The notes: a model not told the origin generated them from the sequence alone. A stretch of 64,000 nt of DNA from Aquatica leii (GCA_035610365.1 CM069432.1:179475027-179539026); one strand, 5' to 3'. Shown: positions 46,931-59,475, numbered from the stretch's first letter. Translations and numbers: made by a program.

Positions 46931-48833
46931 AAAATCTAATATACTTTTATTCCTGTTAAGGAATGAAAATATCTTATTAAAGTTTAAAATAAAATAAAAT
47001 AAAAAACTTTCAAATGTCCGGCTGATAAACGTTTATTAGACATTAAAACGTTTTTAAACGTGTAATAAATGTTTATGAAACGAACATTCCAACGTTTTTT
47101 ATACCAATGTGTTGCTTCAGTTTTGATCTTTATGATTAGACGCATCTGAATAAACTGCTAAGAAAGAAATTAATTGCAACTCATTTTTCAACTGATTTAC
47201 AGGCAGGGCATGCTCTTGTAAAATGTTTTACAAAATTTCTTTGTATCTAATTTTTTCAAGAATTTTACGACCCTGCCAAAATGTTTAAATTTGGAAATGT
47301 ATAACACCTATACATACTATTGGTATCATAATTACATAATTACCGCACTACGTTTAAAAACACAACAAATCAAAATTTGTTTCTATTGCCTAAATCTTAC
47401 TTCTACCGTTAGCAAATCGTTTATAAATTATGCAAGAATACACGCTCATAAATGTTCTGAGGATCAACTTACATAACAAATAAAAATTGTTTTTGATTAC
47501 ACCGCAATGTTACTACTACCACCTGTTTATCTTATGCATAGTAGTAAAATACGTATGACACATGACTTTGATTATAAATTATGCAAGAATACAGTACACG
47601 CTCACAAGAATTTTTAATGCTCACTGGCTTTTAAAAAGAAAGTTCTACGATATTGGCAGTACTAAATGTACTAAAAAGGAATTACCTTATTATACATTTC
47701 ATTAAAGTAAAAGTAAATATTACTTTTTGTAAATGAGAGAAGTAATCCGTTTTTAAAATAGTCATAAAATATGATTTCTTTTCTACTATTCTTACTAATG
47801 AACATCTGTGTGTCGCTTCTAAGGTCATTTCGCGCTAGTTTGTTTTAATTTTTATGACTAAGAGCAATGAGTATTGTTTTTTTTCCACAACCGCTATTGT
47901 TACTTTATAAGCGATCGATGTTTACGATAGTTATTTTATAGGCAATCGATGATTTTGACAATTTTTTATGATCCACGATTTTGATTGCGATCGGTTTTTT
48001 GAAGAGGCTGCAATGTTTTACAAAACTTGTTTATATTTTCTTAAAAGCATTTTGGTAGTTTGTAGGCCGTACATTTAAATTCCAATTATTTCTCATATAT
48101 CTACACTTCTACAAACAAATGAAACATAATACATAGTAATACTATCTCAATAATACATTGTTTATCACTAAAGAGCGGAAGTTGATGCAGTAAAAATCAT
48201 CAAATAAAATATAGATACGTACATCCAATTTACCCTTCGAGAAGTAATTTGGCAGGAGATGGTACAATTTTAAATTACGTAAAGTAAAAAAAAATTCGAA
48301 ATTTTCAATATTTAATAATTTATTGTGGTCTTATTCTAACTACTATTTCTATAAAAACAGTGTTAGTCCCAAAAGCTAAGAACAGTCTTTAAAGTAAGCT
48401 TTAGTTTTTATGAAAATTTTGCGTTATAAGGCTAAAAAAGATGATTTAAAATCACATTTGATTTCACCAGTGGCGCCATCTCGAGGAATTTGTGCTATGG
48501 AGCCCCCTCTTAATTCAATAGTTGTACCATTTTACAAGTTTAATAAAAATTAAAATTAGTTTGATATTTACACACCTCACCTTCTTTTCACTGAAAGAGA
48601 AACTTCACTGGCGATTAGTCGATAATTTGACAAAATAAAATTAATTATTTTCTTTAATTTTCCATCATCAACAAATAAATCGTTAACAAAATAATTGAAG
48701 CCGATAGTAATGCTTATTTGTTAGCATTATTGCTTAGTTCGACAATCTGATCAAAATTCTGTACAATTTTTTAACAGATTTCTTTAGTTCTCGTGTCGTG
48801 TAAACGTACTCGTACTTCATAATATTTAATTTA
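46931..48833. other. AT-rich DNA with one informative repeat
   Basis: The segment 47424-47600 is an inverted paralogue of the DNA flanking the 53.07-54.71 kb element and represents its empty site. Two short direct copies of ATAAATTATGCAAGAATACA lie at 47424 and 47572. The remainder has no feature that I can support. Confidence 0.45.
47465..47600 (-). repeat. Paralogous empty site for the 53,069-54,706 element
   Basis: Read on the minus strand this gives AAACAGGTGGTAGTAGTAAC followed by ATT.CGGTGTAATCAAAAACAA and TATGTAAGTTGATCCT. The same sequence flanks the 53-kb element on both sides, with GGTAGTAGT present once here and twice there. Confidence 0.85.
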
Positions 48834-51765
48834 AATGCTGGGCAAGTTACTTTGCAAAAGTAGTTAATTACTAACTAAAGTTACTACTTTTGAAAAGTAA
48901 TGTAAGTTACTAACTACTAACTACCGTAAATCGAAAAGTAGTTAAGTTACTAACTACTCAACAGATGTATTCTAAAATATAAGTAATTTTTTTCAACTAC
49001 TTGTAGAAAAAGTAGCTCTGAGACCATTTATGTTATACCACTTTCAGTCATGTAAACATAAGTACCTATAGACATTGAATTATTATTACATTAAAGAAGA
49101 CAAAGTATATTAATCACGCTCACACGGAAACAATAAAACAATTTTAACGTAGGTACCAGTGGCGGTTTCTCTATTAGGTCATTTGGTCAATGACCCTCCA
49201 AAAATGAATAAGAAAGGTATTCTATTTGCTTTAAAATTACAAAAAAATTGCGTTTAAATCAAATTATTAGCGTTTAAATTTCTTGCGTTTAAATAATTGT
49301 CAATTTAAACGCAACAGATATGAAAGCTTGCGAATTTACCCGAGGCTGATACGAACTTGTGCCCGCATTTACATTATATTACGATGATAGTTATTGTAAT
49401 CAAGAGTGAAACACACATAATACAATTTTATGCGAGTTAGAAAAGAAGATAAGTAAATGTTAAAATTCGTTCACTGGGTTTTCAGCCGGCCGCCTACGCC
49501 AAAGATAATATTCAGTGCAATTATCTTTGAGTGCAATGCTTACATTGCTTACGTGACTTACGTCATCTATCGTTATCTTCGCAGCACGTGTGTGTTAAAT
49601 ACAGATTTCTTATCACGTATGACAGTAGTTTTTGGTTCATAATAACTGTGGGACAAGACGTTAAAAAATGAATAGCTAATAATTGTTTACACATCTAGAA
49701 TTTATATTTAATGCTCGTCCTCAGCTTTTACTTCAAAGTTGACCAACCAGTAAACATAAAAATAAAGAAGTTTACAGTAATTTTAAAGAATCTATGTATG
49801 ATTCGTTAGATTTGATTTGTCGAATTGAAATAAATAATAGATTTTAGTGTTTTATGTTTACTGTTTTCAGATGATGCATTAAAAGTCAATTAAAGACTAC
49901 AATGAAAAAGTTTGTAAAAACTAAAAATAGATACATATATTAAATAAAACAATTGATTGACTTTACTTATGACTACAGTGGAAAGAGAGCGATACTTCTC
50001 TGTTTTTAAAAGAATTCAAACATTTCTACGCAATTGGCAATACTATGAGACAAGAAAGATTTGCATTTCTATGCTAAGCATTGAAAAATCATTGTAAATT
50101 TTAATGAGCTTGTTATTGATTATTTTGGTAGTTGTGATTATAGACGAATATCTTAAATCTTAAACATAATTGATCTTAAATTCAAATCACTACGTTACTG
50201 TAAGAATGCTTTTTAGCCTTTTTGGGATCATTGCGTTTTTTTTTAATGACCCTCTTGTATGATTGATTACCAGCCGCCACTGGTAGGTACTATTATTCTA
50301 TTATCATGTACCTATATCTATTTTATTACAAATTCTCAAAAAAAAAAAAAAATTAAAGTAAACCTTTAAAAAACAGAACTTAAAGTAATAAACTTATTGT
50401 GGTATTCGATATCCATTTCATTTTCATAAAACTAACTTTTCATAAAGAGCATTAGCCAATGCATTTCTTTTGAGCGAATTTATGAGTGGAAAACGATTTG
50501 TATATCTAATGAAATTTTTTTTAATTATCTTATAATCATTTGACCTAGATATAAGAATTCTGTTATCTTCCGAGTGTTTTAACGATTCCAGTTCTATTCT
50601 TCTGGTTTTGTGAGCATATTCATTCTCAGTATCAGAAAAAATGTGTAACTCTTAGAAAAACTAGGTTCATCAAAATCAAAAAAATCTTCATTTTGTTGAA
50701 GTAATACTTTGTTTACGTTTAGATCAGTGGCATTTAACATTCCGAAACAAATTAGGTTTGCTGCATTTACCTATAACAGTTTTTTGAATAGTCGGTACAT
50801 CCATGTTTACTTCTGCGTTACCGTTCATCACTTGCAGGACACGTTTTAACCTGCGCAACTGCAATGCAAGCTGAATAATTGTAGCCATTGCATGTAATTG
50901 AAGCCGCTAATAAAGTAGTTTCGTTACTAAACCCTGTACGGCGAAATGATAGAGTTAAGCTCCTTCTTTAATTTTGTATGATAATTTAAACCAATGTATG
51001 AAGAGACAAATTTACACGGCTCAAATTAGTAAAAGCGCAAAAATTCAAAAATTATGTAATGTATAATATAGGCATTAAAGTACATAGGAAAACGTATAAT
51101 TTTTAATTAATGTACAAAATTATAAATTTCTACTTATAACAAATAAATACGTTTACAACTTTATTTGTTAATTTAGTTACACGATTTATTTTTAAAATTT
51201 ATCAAATAACACTTGGAGGGAACAACTAAACATTTCAAACGCGTATAAACAAGGGCTTTATTAAATTTTTACTTATTGACAAATTTGACGAACTAAAATT
51301 ATGACATATTTTATGGGAGTTTAAATAACATTCTGTATAAAAAAAAATAGGATGATTCAGATGAAGAAGTCATCCTCCACACGAATATACACAAATGTCT
51401 TTCAAAGTATTGAAAAATACTATTTCGTCAAAAGAATGGAAATTACAAAAACTTAAAACTGCGAATAAATTAACCAAAATGTCGAACGTTAAACTCAGGT
51501 CAAACTGAAGTATGTCATTTGTTGTAATACTGACTTGAAATTTTTAACCAATAAAAAAAAATTATTCAAATTTAGGGCTTATTTGACGGTTAAAAAGGGT
51601 AGCTAACTACTTTTTAAATACGATTACACGAAAAAAGTAATTTATTCCAACTATAGTTACATTATTATTAAAGTAACTTAAATATGTAGAATACAACTAA
51701 CGTCAACAATAAAGTAGTTAGATTAGTAGCTTAACTACTTTGTAGTTAATTACTGCTCAGCTCTG
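48834..51765. mobile_element. hAT-type element interrupted by another hAT
   Basis: The left end (GCTGGGCAAGTTACTTTGC, then repeated AGTAGTTA/TTACTAACTAC units) and the right end (inverse of CAGAGCTGAGCAGTAATTAA) are inverted repeats of the CAG.GCTGGGCA type known in hAT elements. Both ends are built from simple TAACTAC repeats. The first bases of the left end are mutated and I see no clean 8-bp duplication. A 1.1-kb hAT (49157-50282) is nested inside, so this one is older. Confidence 0.6.
49157..50282 (+). mobile_element. hAT deletion derivative, 1,126 bp, TSD GTAGGTAC
   Basis: The ends CAGTGGCGG and CCGCCACTG are inverted repeats. The 8-bp direct repeat GTAGGTAC flanks it exactly (49149-49156 and 50283-50290). 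The left end continues GGTCATTTGGTCAATGACCC, matching the right end of the 60,351-63,016 copy. A piece of transposase C-terminus survives at about 49978-50096 (VERERYFSVFKRIQTF ... MLSIEKSL), parallel to VESERCFSTLNRIKTF in the longer copy. The rest of the gene is deleted. Confidence 0.9.
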
Positions 51766-51949
51766 TAGTACAACAGTGATACCGTTTTAATGTACGATGA
51801 GTGTATTATAACTTCCACACCACACGTAGATTGTGAATTCGGCAATACTCTAATAGACTTTTACCTTCAATAAACTTTATTTTGGCGCGTGTGCAAGAAC
51901 TTGAAGAAACGGGAAGTGTTCTTCCTACCTACGAAACAAACAAAGTAAT

Positions 51950-52450
51950 TTTCAATGGCGGTTTTCTATTAAGGTTTGGGTCGGTATTTTAGGAAATAGT
52001 TTAGTTAGACCGTTTATTATATTCGAAAGACTTAGGTACAAGCAACTTGTACTTAACTTTTTTACAAAAAACTTTTGCGCGAGAATTTGATGAAGTACCA
52101 TTTGAAGTTTGCAGAAGAATGTGGTTTATACACCCCCCGCATGTAAGTTTACGAATTCTTAAATATAATTTTTATGGGTTGTTGGATTGGAAAAAATGGC
52201 CCTAGACGCTGGCCAGCCCGTAGTCCAGATATTAACCTTTTAGACTTTTTTCTGCGGCTATATGAAAGGTGAAGTATACAAAACTCCTATAAATAATGGA
52301 CAAGAGCCGGAAAATCAAATGTTTGCGACAGAAAATGCAATAGTCATAATGTGCAATTATTTACGCGAGTTACGAACAATTTTCGGCGACGTTTATACGT
52401 TTGTATTTTAGCTATCCAATGGAAGACATTTTGAACATTTACTATAACTT
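51950..52450 (+). pseudogene. DDE transposase remnant, Tc1/mariner-like
   Basis: The + strand shows FSIKVWVGILG, FEVCRRMWFIH(PPHVSLRIL), then WPARSPDI and LLDFFL in shifting frames, ending in hFEh-like sequence (GRHFEHLL) near 52430. This is the order of a widespread insect DDE family with MWF-HDGAPPH and WPPRSPDLN-LDFFLWG motifs. The HDGAP motif is damaged (the Asp is missing) and the frame is broken repeatedly. Confidence 0.7.
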
Positions 52451-53059
52451 TAAGGTAACAAAATCTGATTTTACTTATTTTTTCGTTTTCATTTAGTAAC
52501 ACCCTGCTGCTAGTAGCCGGAAATGACAGAAATACTTGTTTTGCATACTTATTTTATTTTTGCAGTGTTTTTCATTAATTGAAGTATGCTGACTGAACTA
52601 CGTAACATTACCTACATTTAAACATCTGTAGATATGTTATCTTATCTTATCTTATCTTTTGGGTAATATCTAGTGTACTTACACACAGTAATTTAAATAC
52701 ACACTATCCGATAACATTATTTTGTATTTATTTTTGGTGTTAGCCAATCGCTGAGAAGAAATTTACACTCCTTAAGACCGTTTATTTTTATTCATTGTGT
52801 CAACAACCTTAGGAGACTAATTAATTCAACAGGTCCGTACTTTACAATTTGTTTTATTAAAAAATTTGATTTTTTAAATTTTTTAATGGAACTTTTATTT
52901 TGACATTATTTGCTTGGCTAAAATAAAAACCCGTTAATCAGATACACTCTGTATATTAAACGTATGTAAAGAACAAGAAAGTACATTAAAAGTGTATGTG
53001 TCATATATTTTACTATAGTTGATAACCATAAGATAAATCTTGCTGATTTACAAACAGGT
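52451..53059. other. AT-rich spacer and left flank of the next element
   Basis: Contains a short TTATC microsatellite (about 52638-52660). From about 52990 it is paralogous to 47.5 kb. Confidence 0.5.
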
Positions 53060-53324
53060 GGTAGTAGTCAAGGATACTAAATGAATAGGATTGCTCGATC
53101 GCTCGATTTATTCTGCCGAGATCATGTGACGCGCTGACGTCACGCGGAGACCTCGCTCTCGATGCTTCTATTACAATCTGTATTAAGATGCACCTTAAAA
53201 GGCTTCTAAATATTTTATTTGAGTCAATTTGACAACTTTTGATTTAACAAGTAATGGCAATAATGTTCATAATCGAAATATTTTTTTTTATTAATTAGTT
53301 TTGATGTTTTTTTTATAATTTTTT

Positions 53325-53625
53325 AAGGTAAAAAATTACATTTAAACATAATTAAGTAAAAATTAATCTGCTGTTTAAATTATTTTCACTTAAACGGAAA
53401 GAAACTTTTACAAAAAATTAATAGCATTTCCTGTTTGATGCATTCACTTTGAACATTTCCACGGTGATTCTTAAAAAAAACCACAAGTTGTAAAAAAATT
53501 AAGTATTAAAATTAAGAAAAAAAAAACATTTCTCTGGACATTATTATGGCGTTTTGCAAATTAAGGACTATTATCAGAATGAACTATAAAAATATAAAGC
53601 TTAGTGAAAAAAGACGTGGATGCAT
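53325..53625 (+). repeat. Left arm of a large palindrome
   Basis: From AAGGTAAAAAATTACATTTA to AGAAAAAAGACGTGG-type sequence, it is near-identical to the reverse complement of 53840-54148. A transcript through both arms would form a ~300-bp duplex with a ~215-nt loop. Confidence 0.85.
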
Positions 53626-53839
53626 TCATTTTTAAATTGAACTATAGAAAAATTGCTATTTATTTTATAATTTATGGACAAAATAAAGTGTACTATTAAT
53701 GGTTAAATAAATGTATTCAAATTGAAGGTTGACAAAAATAAAAAATAACAACACACTACAAGTTTATTTTGAAATTTTATTTAATTTTTTTCGTTTTATT
53801 CTTTCTTCATTGGTTTCTTGAGCTGTTGTATTCGCTGTT

Positions 53840-54148
53840 TTCTTTCCACGTCTTTTTTCACTAAGCTTTATATATTCATAGTTCATTCTGATAATGGTTC
53901 TTAATTTGCAAAACGCCATAATAATGTCCAGAGAAATGTTTTCTTTTTTCTTAATTTTAATACTTAATTTTTTTACAACTTGTGGGCTTTTTTTTAAGAA
54001 TCACCGTGGAAATGTTCAAAGTGAATGCATCAAACAGCAAACGCTATTAATTTTTTGTGAAAGTTTCTTTCTGTTTAAGTGAAAATAATTTAAACGGCAG
54101 ATTAATTTTAACTTAATTATGTTTAAATGTAATTTTTTACCTTAAAGT
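53840..54148 (-). repeat. Right arm of a large palindrome
   Basis: Inverse partner of 53325-53625. On this copy the minus-strand frame runs on past the arm edge to its stop near 53756, so this arm is probably the original and the left arm the duplicate. Confidence 0.8.
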
Positions 54149-54829
54149 TTACTAAATTTATGTTAATCAATTTTATTTAAAAAACCTAATAATTCATTTT
54201 GTAAATCTCGTTCATAACTCGCCTCTGTACAATGAGTAGAACAAATTACGCTAGTCTTAGGGTTCATGTTATCAGCCCTTTTACAACGCCTAATCCATTC
54301 ATTTTTAATTGTAATGGACACTAAATCGGTGCCTTTTTGGGAACTTGTGGTATATAATCTTAACATTTTTATTTTTGGTTGCAATCCGGTTGTTATCGCA
54401 ACCAAATACCTCAGTATCTAATACAATGTAAATAAGTTTAAATTTTAAATTAAACCTGATAATAATTCGAAACTCTTATAAGCAACTTGTAGGCGCGTAT
54501 TTGAACGAGTAAAACACCAAGAAATGTAAAATGTCTATTTAAAAAATCGCAAAAACCGTTGGATTTAAAGTGTATTTAAGCACTATTTATAATTAACGAG
54601 CCGATATGTGGTCTCCGGCTGACGTCACGCGTCAAGATTTACGGGAGTGGGGCGGCTTACATTGCGAGAATACGAATCGAGCAATCCTATTCATTTAGTA
54701 TCCTTGGGTAGTAGTAACATTTCGGTGTAATCAAAAACAAATTTTGATTTATTATGTAAGTTGATCCTAAAAACTCATGTGTGCATCTACTGTATTCTTG
54801 CAATATAATATATTAAACCGTTCTACATT

Positions 54830-55160
54830 AAACGTATTGCAACGTTTGCGAAGTTATTGTCAACTTCGAGAACGTTTATTAACTTATTGTTAACCTGCAT
54901 AACGTTTACCGAAGAATGTACAAAATTCTCGAAGGAGATAATAAAAATATATAAAAACGCTTCAAAGGAATCATAAGACAGTTTTTTGAAAGTCGGAAGT
55001 ATTAAAAAGACCTTTTAAATAAATAAGTGATTAACGCGTGTGTTAGAGTTAAATATAACGGAGTTCAAGCTTACGTGCCTTTAATGTAAACAATTATCAG
55101 TTTTAGATAAACACAAGTTATCCGCGGACATTATTTTTCGAGTTTTCGACCATTTTTATC
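54830..55160 (+). repeat. Promoter-like repeat, related to 20271-20500 (possible solo LTR)
   Basis: Contains TTCTCGAAGGAGATAA, AAAAATATATAAAAACGC (TATA-like), TTCAAAGGAA, then TAAATAAATAAGTGATTAAC and CCGCGGACA, in the same order as near 20.3 kb. The arrangement resembles the promoter and leader part of an LTR. Confidence 0.4.
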
Positions 55161-55193
55161 AAGTATTTTCTTCAACCATCTGTATGGTATATA

Positions 55194-56658
55194 CACAGAG
55201 AGAAATCTTTGTATATTTTATCTACAATTGTTAATCAAAAGTACACAAATTGGGTCTGAAAAAGTGACAAGACTAATTTGTGCAGTTTGATTGCATTCAT
55301 TTGTGTAGATTAAATTGTACATTTTTTTTCATTATATATAAACAATTTTTATATTTCAAATTGATTGCACCGTATCACAATTTGTTTAAAAACTGATCTA
55401 ACACGGATAGTAAAGTTTTGCACAATGTTGTGATACTTTTTTAAAACTATGCTTAAAGTATTTTTACCCAATGGTATGTTAAATGTCTAATAGCGTTACA
55501 TTATCTAGATCCATATTCTCTTTGGTTAATTTTTAGTTAATTATTATTATTTCGTTTAGCTTTTTATTGTACAACTTTATGCATCTTGGTTAAATGTTAA
55601 TAACTTAAAAATAACATATTGGGTAAATTGTCAATAAAACGTTACAAATCTTAAGAACATTATTTATTTATATTTAAATGGTATACTTATTTTATATACT
55701 TATTTTTTTTCTTCGAGGGATATCTTAAAATTCTATTACTTCTTGTTATCGATTCACTCCAGATTTTTTTATAAATGTGGTTGATTTGTCCGTTGCTACA
55801 GCAGCTAGTTTGGTTGTCTTCTCTAAAGGGAGAATTTATCGCAAAACTTCACAACAATTTTAATAATATTTCTTGCTTCGAAATGAATGGTTTTCTTCGA
55901 TTTCAATTTCATGTTGATAAATAACAGCTGAAACAATACAGAAAGTAAGTAATGTAAAAATCTCCATCAGAAATTAGCTGTTGTTCGTAGAATTAACGCT
56001 GGAATTAAATACAGAATTTAAAGTAATAACTGAGGTTAAGCTAGGTACAAAGGTTACACTTAAAAAATGTTATAAATACACTTACCTTGTTCAAATAACA
56101 GCGTTTCAAAAAGTCTTGACAAAAACTAACTGAATAACTACGAATTTTTCAGAAAACAGGAGGTAAAGATGTAAACAAACCCAACGCAATCAAGGAGTTT
56201 TGATTGTAGACATTTTTTCAAACGGAGGGTACTTGATAATTGTGATTGGTTGAAACATTTATCGCTTCAAATTTTTAAAGTTAGTTCACATATTTTCCGG
56301 GAGAGAACGTACACCATAAAAAAATACTGTTATTCTACAGTTCGTTCAATTTTTTTCTTTATTCCGAGTTTAAAAGAATTGCATAATCTTATTGTAATAT
56401 ATATTATCAAAGCTGTACGAGAAACTAAAACAAAATTGTGCAAAATACTAGCACATTGTTGTCGAATACAAAACATACTAAAGTTTATAATATTTTTCAA
56501 ACAATTTGTCAAATAAAACTTCATAAGCTATTTATCCAAACGTATTAAATAAAAGCGTGCAAGCCTATGGTATAAATATAAACACTTGTAGTAATATCAT
56601 CAACAATACAGTTATGCACAATCTTGTGCAAAATTGTGATACAGCATTTCTCTCTGTG
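55194..56658. mobile_element. TA-flanked DNA element, 1,465 bp, 13-bp TIRs
   Basis: The ends CACAGAGAGAAAT and ATTTCTCTCTGTG are a perfect inverted pair flanked by TA (55192-55193 and 56659-56660), as in Tc1/mariner. Subterminal CACAA.TTGTG.TAC-type motifs occur near both ends. I recognise no transposase inside; the 88-codon frame at 56250-56516 has no known motif. It may be a non-autonomous member. Confidence 0.7.
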
Positions 56659-56660
56659 TA

Positions 56661-59346
56661 ATTTTAATAGTTATTTTTAACAAATTATACTCTGGTGCTT
56701 TTCGTAGTGCTTACTTAGGTCTCTAAAAATGATGACGTTAAAATTGGAAGTATAGTTTAAAATTTGGTTGGTTGGTTGTATTACCAACGATACCATTGTA
56801 TTAAAAATACTAATAGACATATTGCTTTTATACTGATATTTTTAAAAACTATACATATAAAAGTGTTAATTATTTATTCTTTTTTGTCTTATTATTTTTG
56901 ATTTAGGGGGTTTACTATTGTACAATCTTCAATTATTTAAGATGTTTGGTAAATGCCAACTAGTACAGAAGTTAATATTATTATCTAAACCTATGCGTGC
57001 ACCTAAAAATAAAAAACTCTAAAATACTACGTAGGCAGTTAATTAGTTGTCGTCCTTCAGTGATTTTTACCAAAAGTAATCAGTATTATTTGATTTTTAA
57101 TAAACAAGGCTATACTACTCGCGGTTTACAACTTGTTGCAGTGAAAATAACTTCGAAAATACATCTTTATATACCAAAATTATTATTTACGATAAAAATT
57201 ACGTTTTAATAAAGTTAAATAATTATTGATTTTCAAAATGTGAAGGATACACTTGATAGGTAAACTTTTATATAGAAATGACTACTTTCTTTGTATACCT
57301 ATGTATAACGAAATCAATGTTTTCCGTTCGATGAATCGAATTTACTGTATTATTTACTATGATAAGTGTTTAGTGGTAAATTTCGCATACCTGCTCACAT
57401 TTTTTATTAAAACCACTTTATAAACAAAAAATTTTAAAAGTTTAAACAAACATTAGAGTATTATCAGAGTCTAAAGAACATAATTTCGTTAAATTACATA
57501 CTCATATTAAATACAGATTAACATGATTAATTTGGCTTACCTTGCTAACGAAACGTTACTAGGTTATCAACTCATTAAGGTTAAGTTTATTTGTGTCCGT
57601 CATCTACATAGAAAGAACCTAGTTACACTTTATAGTAAGAAATCTTTAATGATAGCATTAAAAATTAAAGTCTTTTATAATACACTTCCTTCACTTGCTT
57701 TAAGAAGTCTTTTCTCAACAATAATTTCTCAATGCACGTGCAGTTGATTGTATATGATGTACAATAAAAATTAATCATTTCACTTTTTCACAACTTTACT
57801 CAAAAATGATCAAAACTAGAGTTTATTTGCAAACATTTGCTTAAACCAAGAAATTAATAATTATTTTTTTACTTCTACTACTTCGCCATTACCACAAAAA
57901 ATATTTTGTATTTATTTTGCATATATTTTTATTAATTTGTTCTTATTATAAAATTACAAATTTTTGTTGACAAAAAAATGTGATTCCAAAGCTTAGATTC
58001 TAATAAATTTTTAGGCTAATTGATGTATGTTGTTTTATTATTTTGGACGTGGAACGTGTCAATGTAGAAACCAAAATTGCCATCGTTTCGCTCAATTTTG
58101 CAAAGTTTTTTGTATCAAATCGATGAATTTGAACACGCAACTGAAATCTAACCAAGCACCTCTAAGAAGTTGGGTAAATATCAAAATTTTATCCTTAAGA
58201 AAAGAAAGAATCTGAAAGATTTTACCTGTGCACTTAAATATGGACTTGATGCCATTCTTACAAAGATTTTATTTATCTAATCTTGTTACCGTATACATCT
58301 ACACTAAAAATGATTGGATTCGGAAGTAGTGATCTTCGTAGGTGGCAATGACAATTAATAAATATATGTGTCTTGCATTACATAAACATTGTTCAACAAG
58401 GTTCTAGTGAGACAAAATTCCAGTCTAGATCCTCCAGTTTCAAATGAAAAATGCAATAAATTAAAGATTTAAACGACAAACCGTTTCTATGCAGAATAAT
58501 TACAAAATGACAATGCATGTAGATATCTGTCCTTATGAGTGGGTTTGCAATTAATAACCTAAAAGTCTGTCAGGTAAATCATGATAAATTTAATATTCTG
58601 ATGTTGTCTGTTAAAATGATCAATAAATGTAGGTAATTCGAGTAATAATCCTTAACATAGAACTTTGGTAAAAAGTAAAGTTATATCAATTATCAATACT
58701 GACAAGAAGATCTCAGAACACAAGCTGTTTGTTCAAAAACTTTAAATAAAATGAAAGCTTATAATGTGAAAAAACATTTTTTCCACTACTAGTTGTATAC
58801 GCTTGCATTATTACGTATAATAGTAGGTCGTGAAGTTGTACTTTTTTAAGCGAAGGTAAATAATATTTCATTATTAATTAGTAGTTAATAATGAACATAT
58901 TTACATTTTCTGATAATACTACAATAGTTTCAAAGAAAAAAAGTTTAGGAAACTACGTACCAAGAGCAAGAGATTTTATTTAATGCTAATTTAAGTTTTT
59001 AAATCGTTCAATTAATAAATTAATTTGATTTTAAAAATTAAGTTATTTGAAGTTCGCGCTTAATTAAATGTGAATATTATTGAGTTAAATATGTTTTAGA
59101 TATAATCAATGCTTAAAATAATAATGTTTTTAAACAATTTAAACAACTTTAGCAATAAAAACTTACGTTATCTGTTTATTTTTGTGTTTTAAATCACAAT
59201 TAAGAATTACGTCAAAATTAATTCTATTAAACTAATGACAACTGTCAAAATTACTGACTTGATTTTTAATTTAAAATTAATATCTTAAATTTTAAATTTG
59301 ATTTAGTAACAGGTAGAAAGGTTTTAATAATTCTAGTAGTGGAAAA
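56661..59346. other. AT-rich DNA, nothing recognised
   Basis: No gene supported. A frame at 58027-58215 has several Cys (CQCRNQNC ... FCKVFC) but no neighbouring coding signal. Confidence 0.4.
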
Positions 59347-59475
59347 AATTGTATATATAACACGGTTGAGAAGTTCCTTATAACCTGCGCGATTTATATC
59401 CCTCGACGCTTCGCGTCTCGCGATATAATCTATCGCTTAGGTTATAATGATGCACTTCTCAACCTTGATATATAA
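59347..59475. repeat. Foldback sequence with ~50-bp arms
   Basis: Arms TATATATAACACGGTTGAGAAG... and ...CTTCTCAACCTTGATATATA pair over about 50 bp with a few mismatches. The arms include TTATAACCT and a GCGATTTATATC/GATATAATCTATCGC block. The loop itself holds a GC-rich hairpin (GACGC-TTC-GCGTC). It looks like a minimal palindromic MITE. Confidence 0.75.

Larger units (their letters stand above)
53069..54706. mobile_element. DNA transposon with internal ~300-bp inverted duplication
   Basis: The ends are inverted repeats starting CAAGGATACTAAATGAATAG and GATTGCTCGAT. GACGTCACGC lies further in on both sides, spaced differently. The direct repeat GGTAGTAGT (53060-53068 and 54707-54715) flanks it: a 9-bp duplication, or 8 bp if one end base is lost. 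Inside, 53325-53625 and 53840-54148 are near-identical inverted arms. A basic 70-odd-codon frame runs on the minus strand (about 53756-53975: VVKKLSIKIKKKE, then IRMNYEYIKLSEKRRGKK), resembling the tail of a DNA transposase. A 9-bp duplication would suggest a Mutator-like element and 8 bp would suggest P or hAT; I do not assign it. Confidence 0.8.

Noticed and set aside
58027-58215. Cys-rich 62-codon frame
   Set aside because: Cys spacing fits no family that I know, the frame is short and AT-rich, and there are no supporting splice sites.
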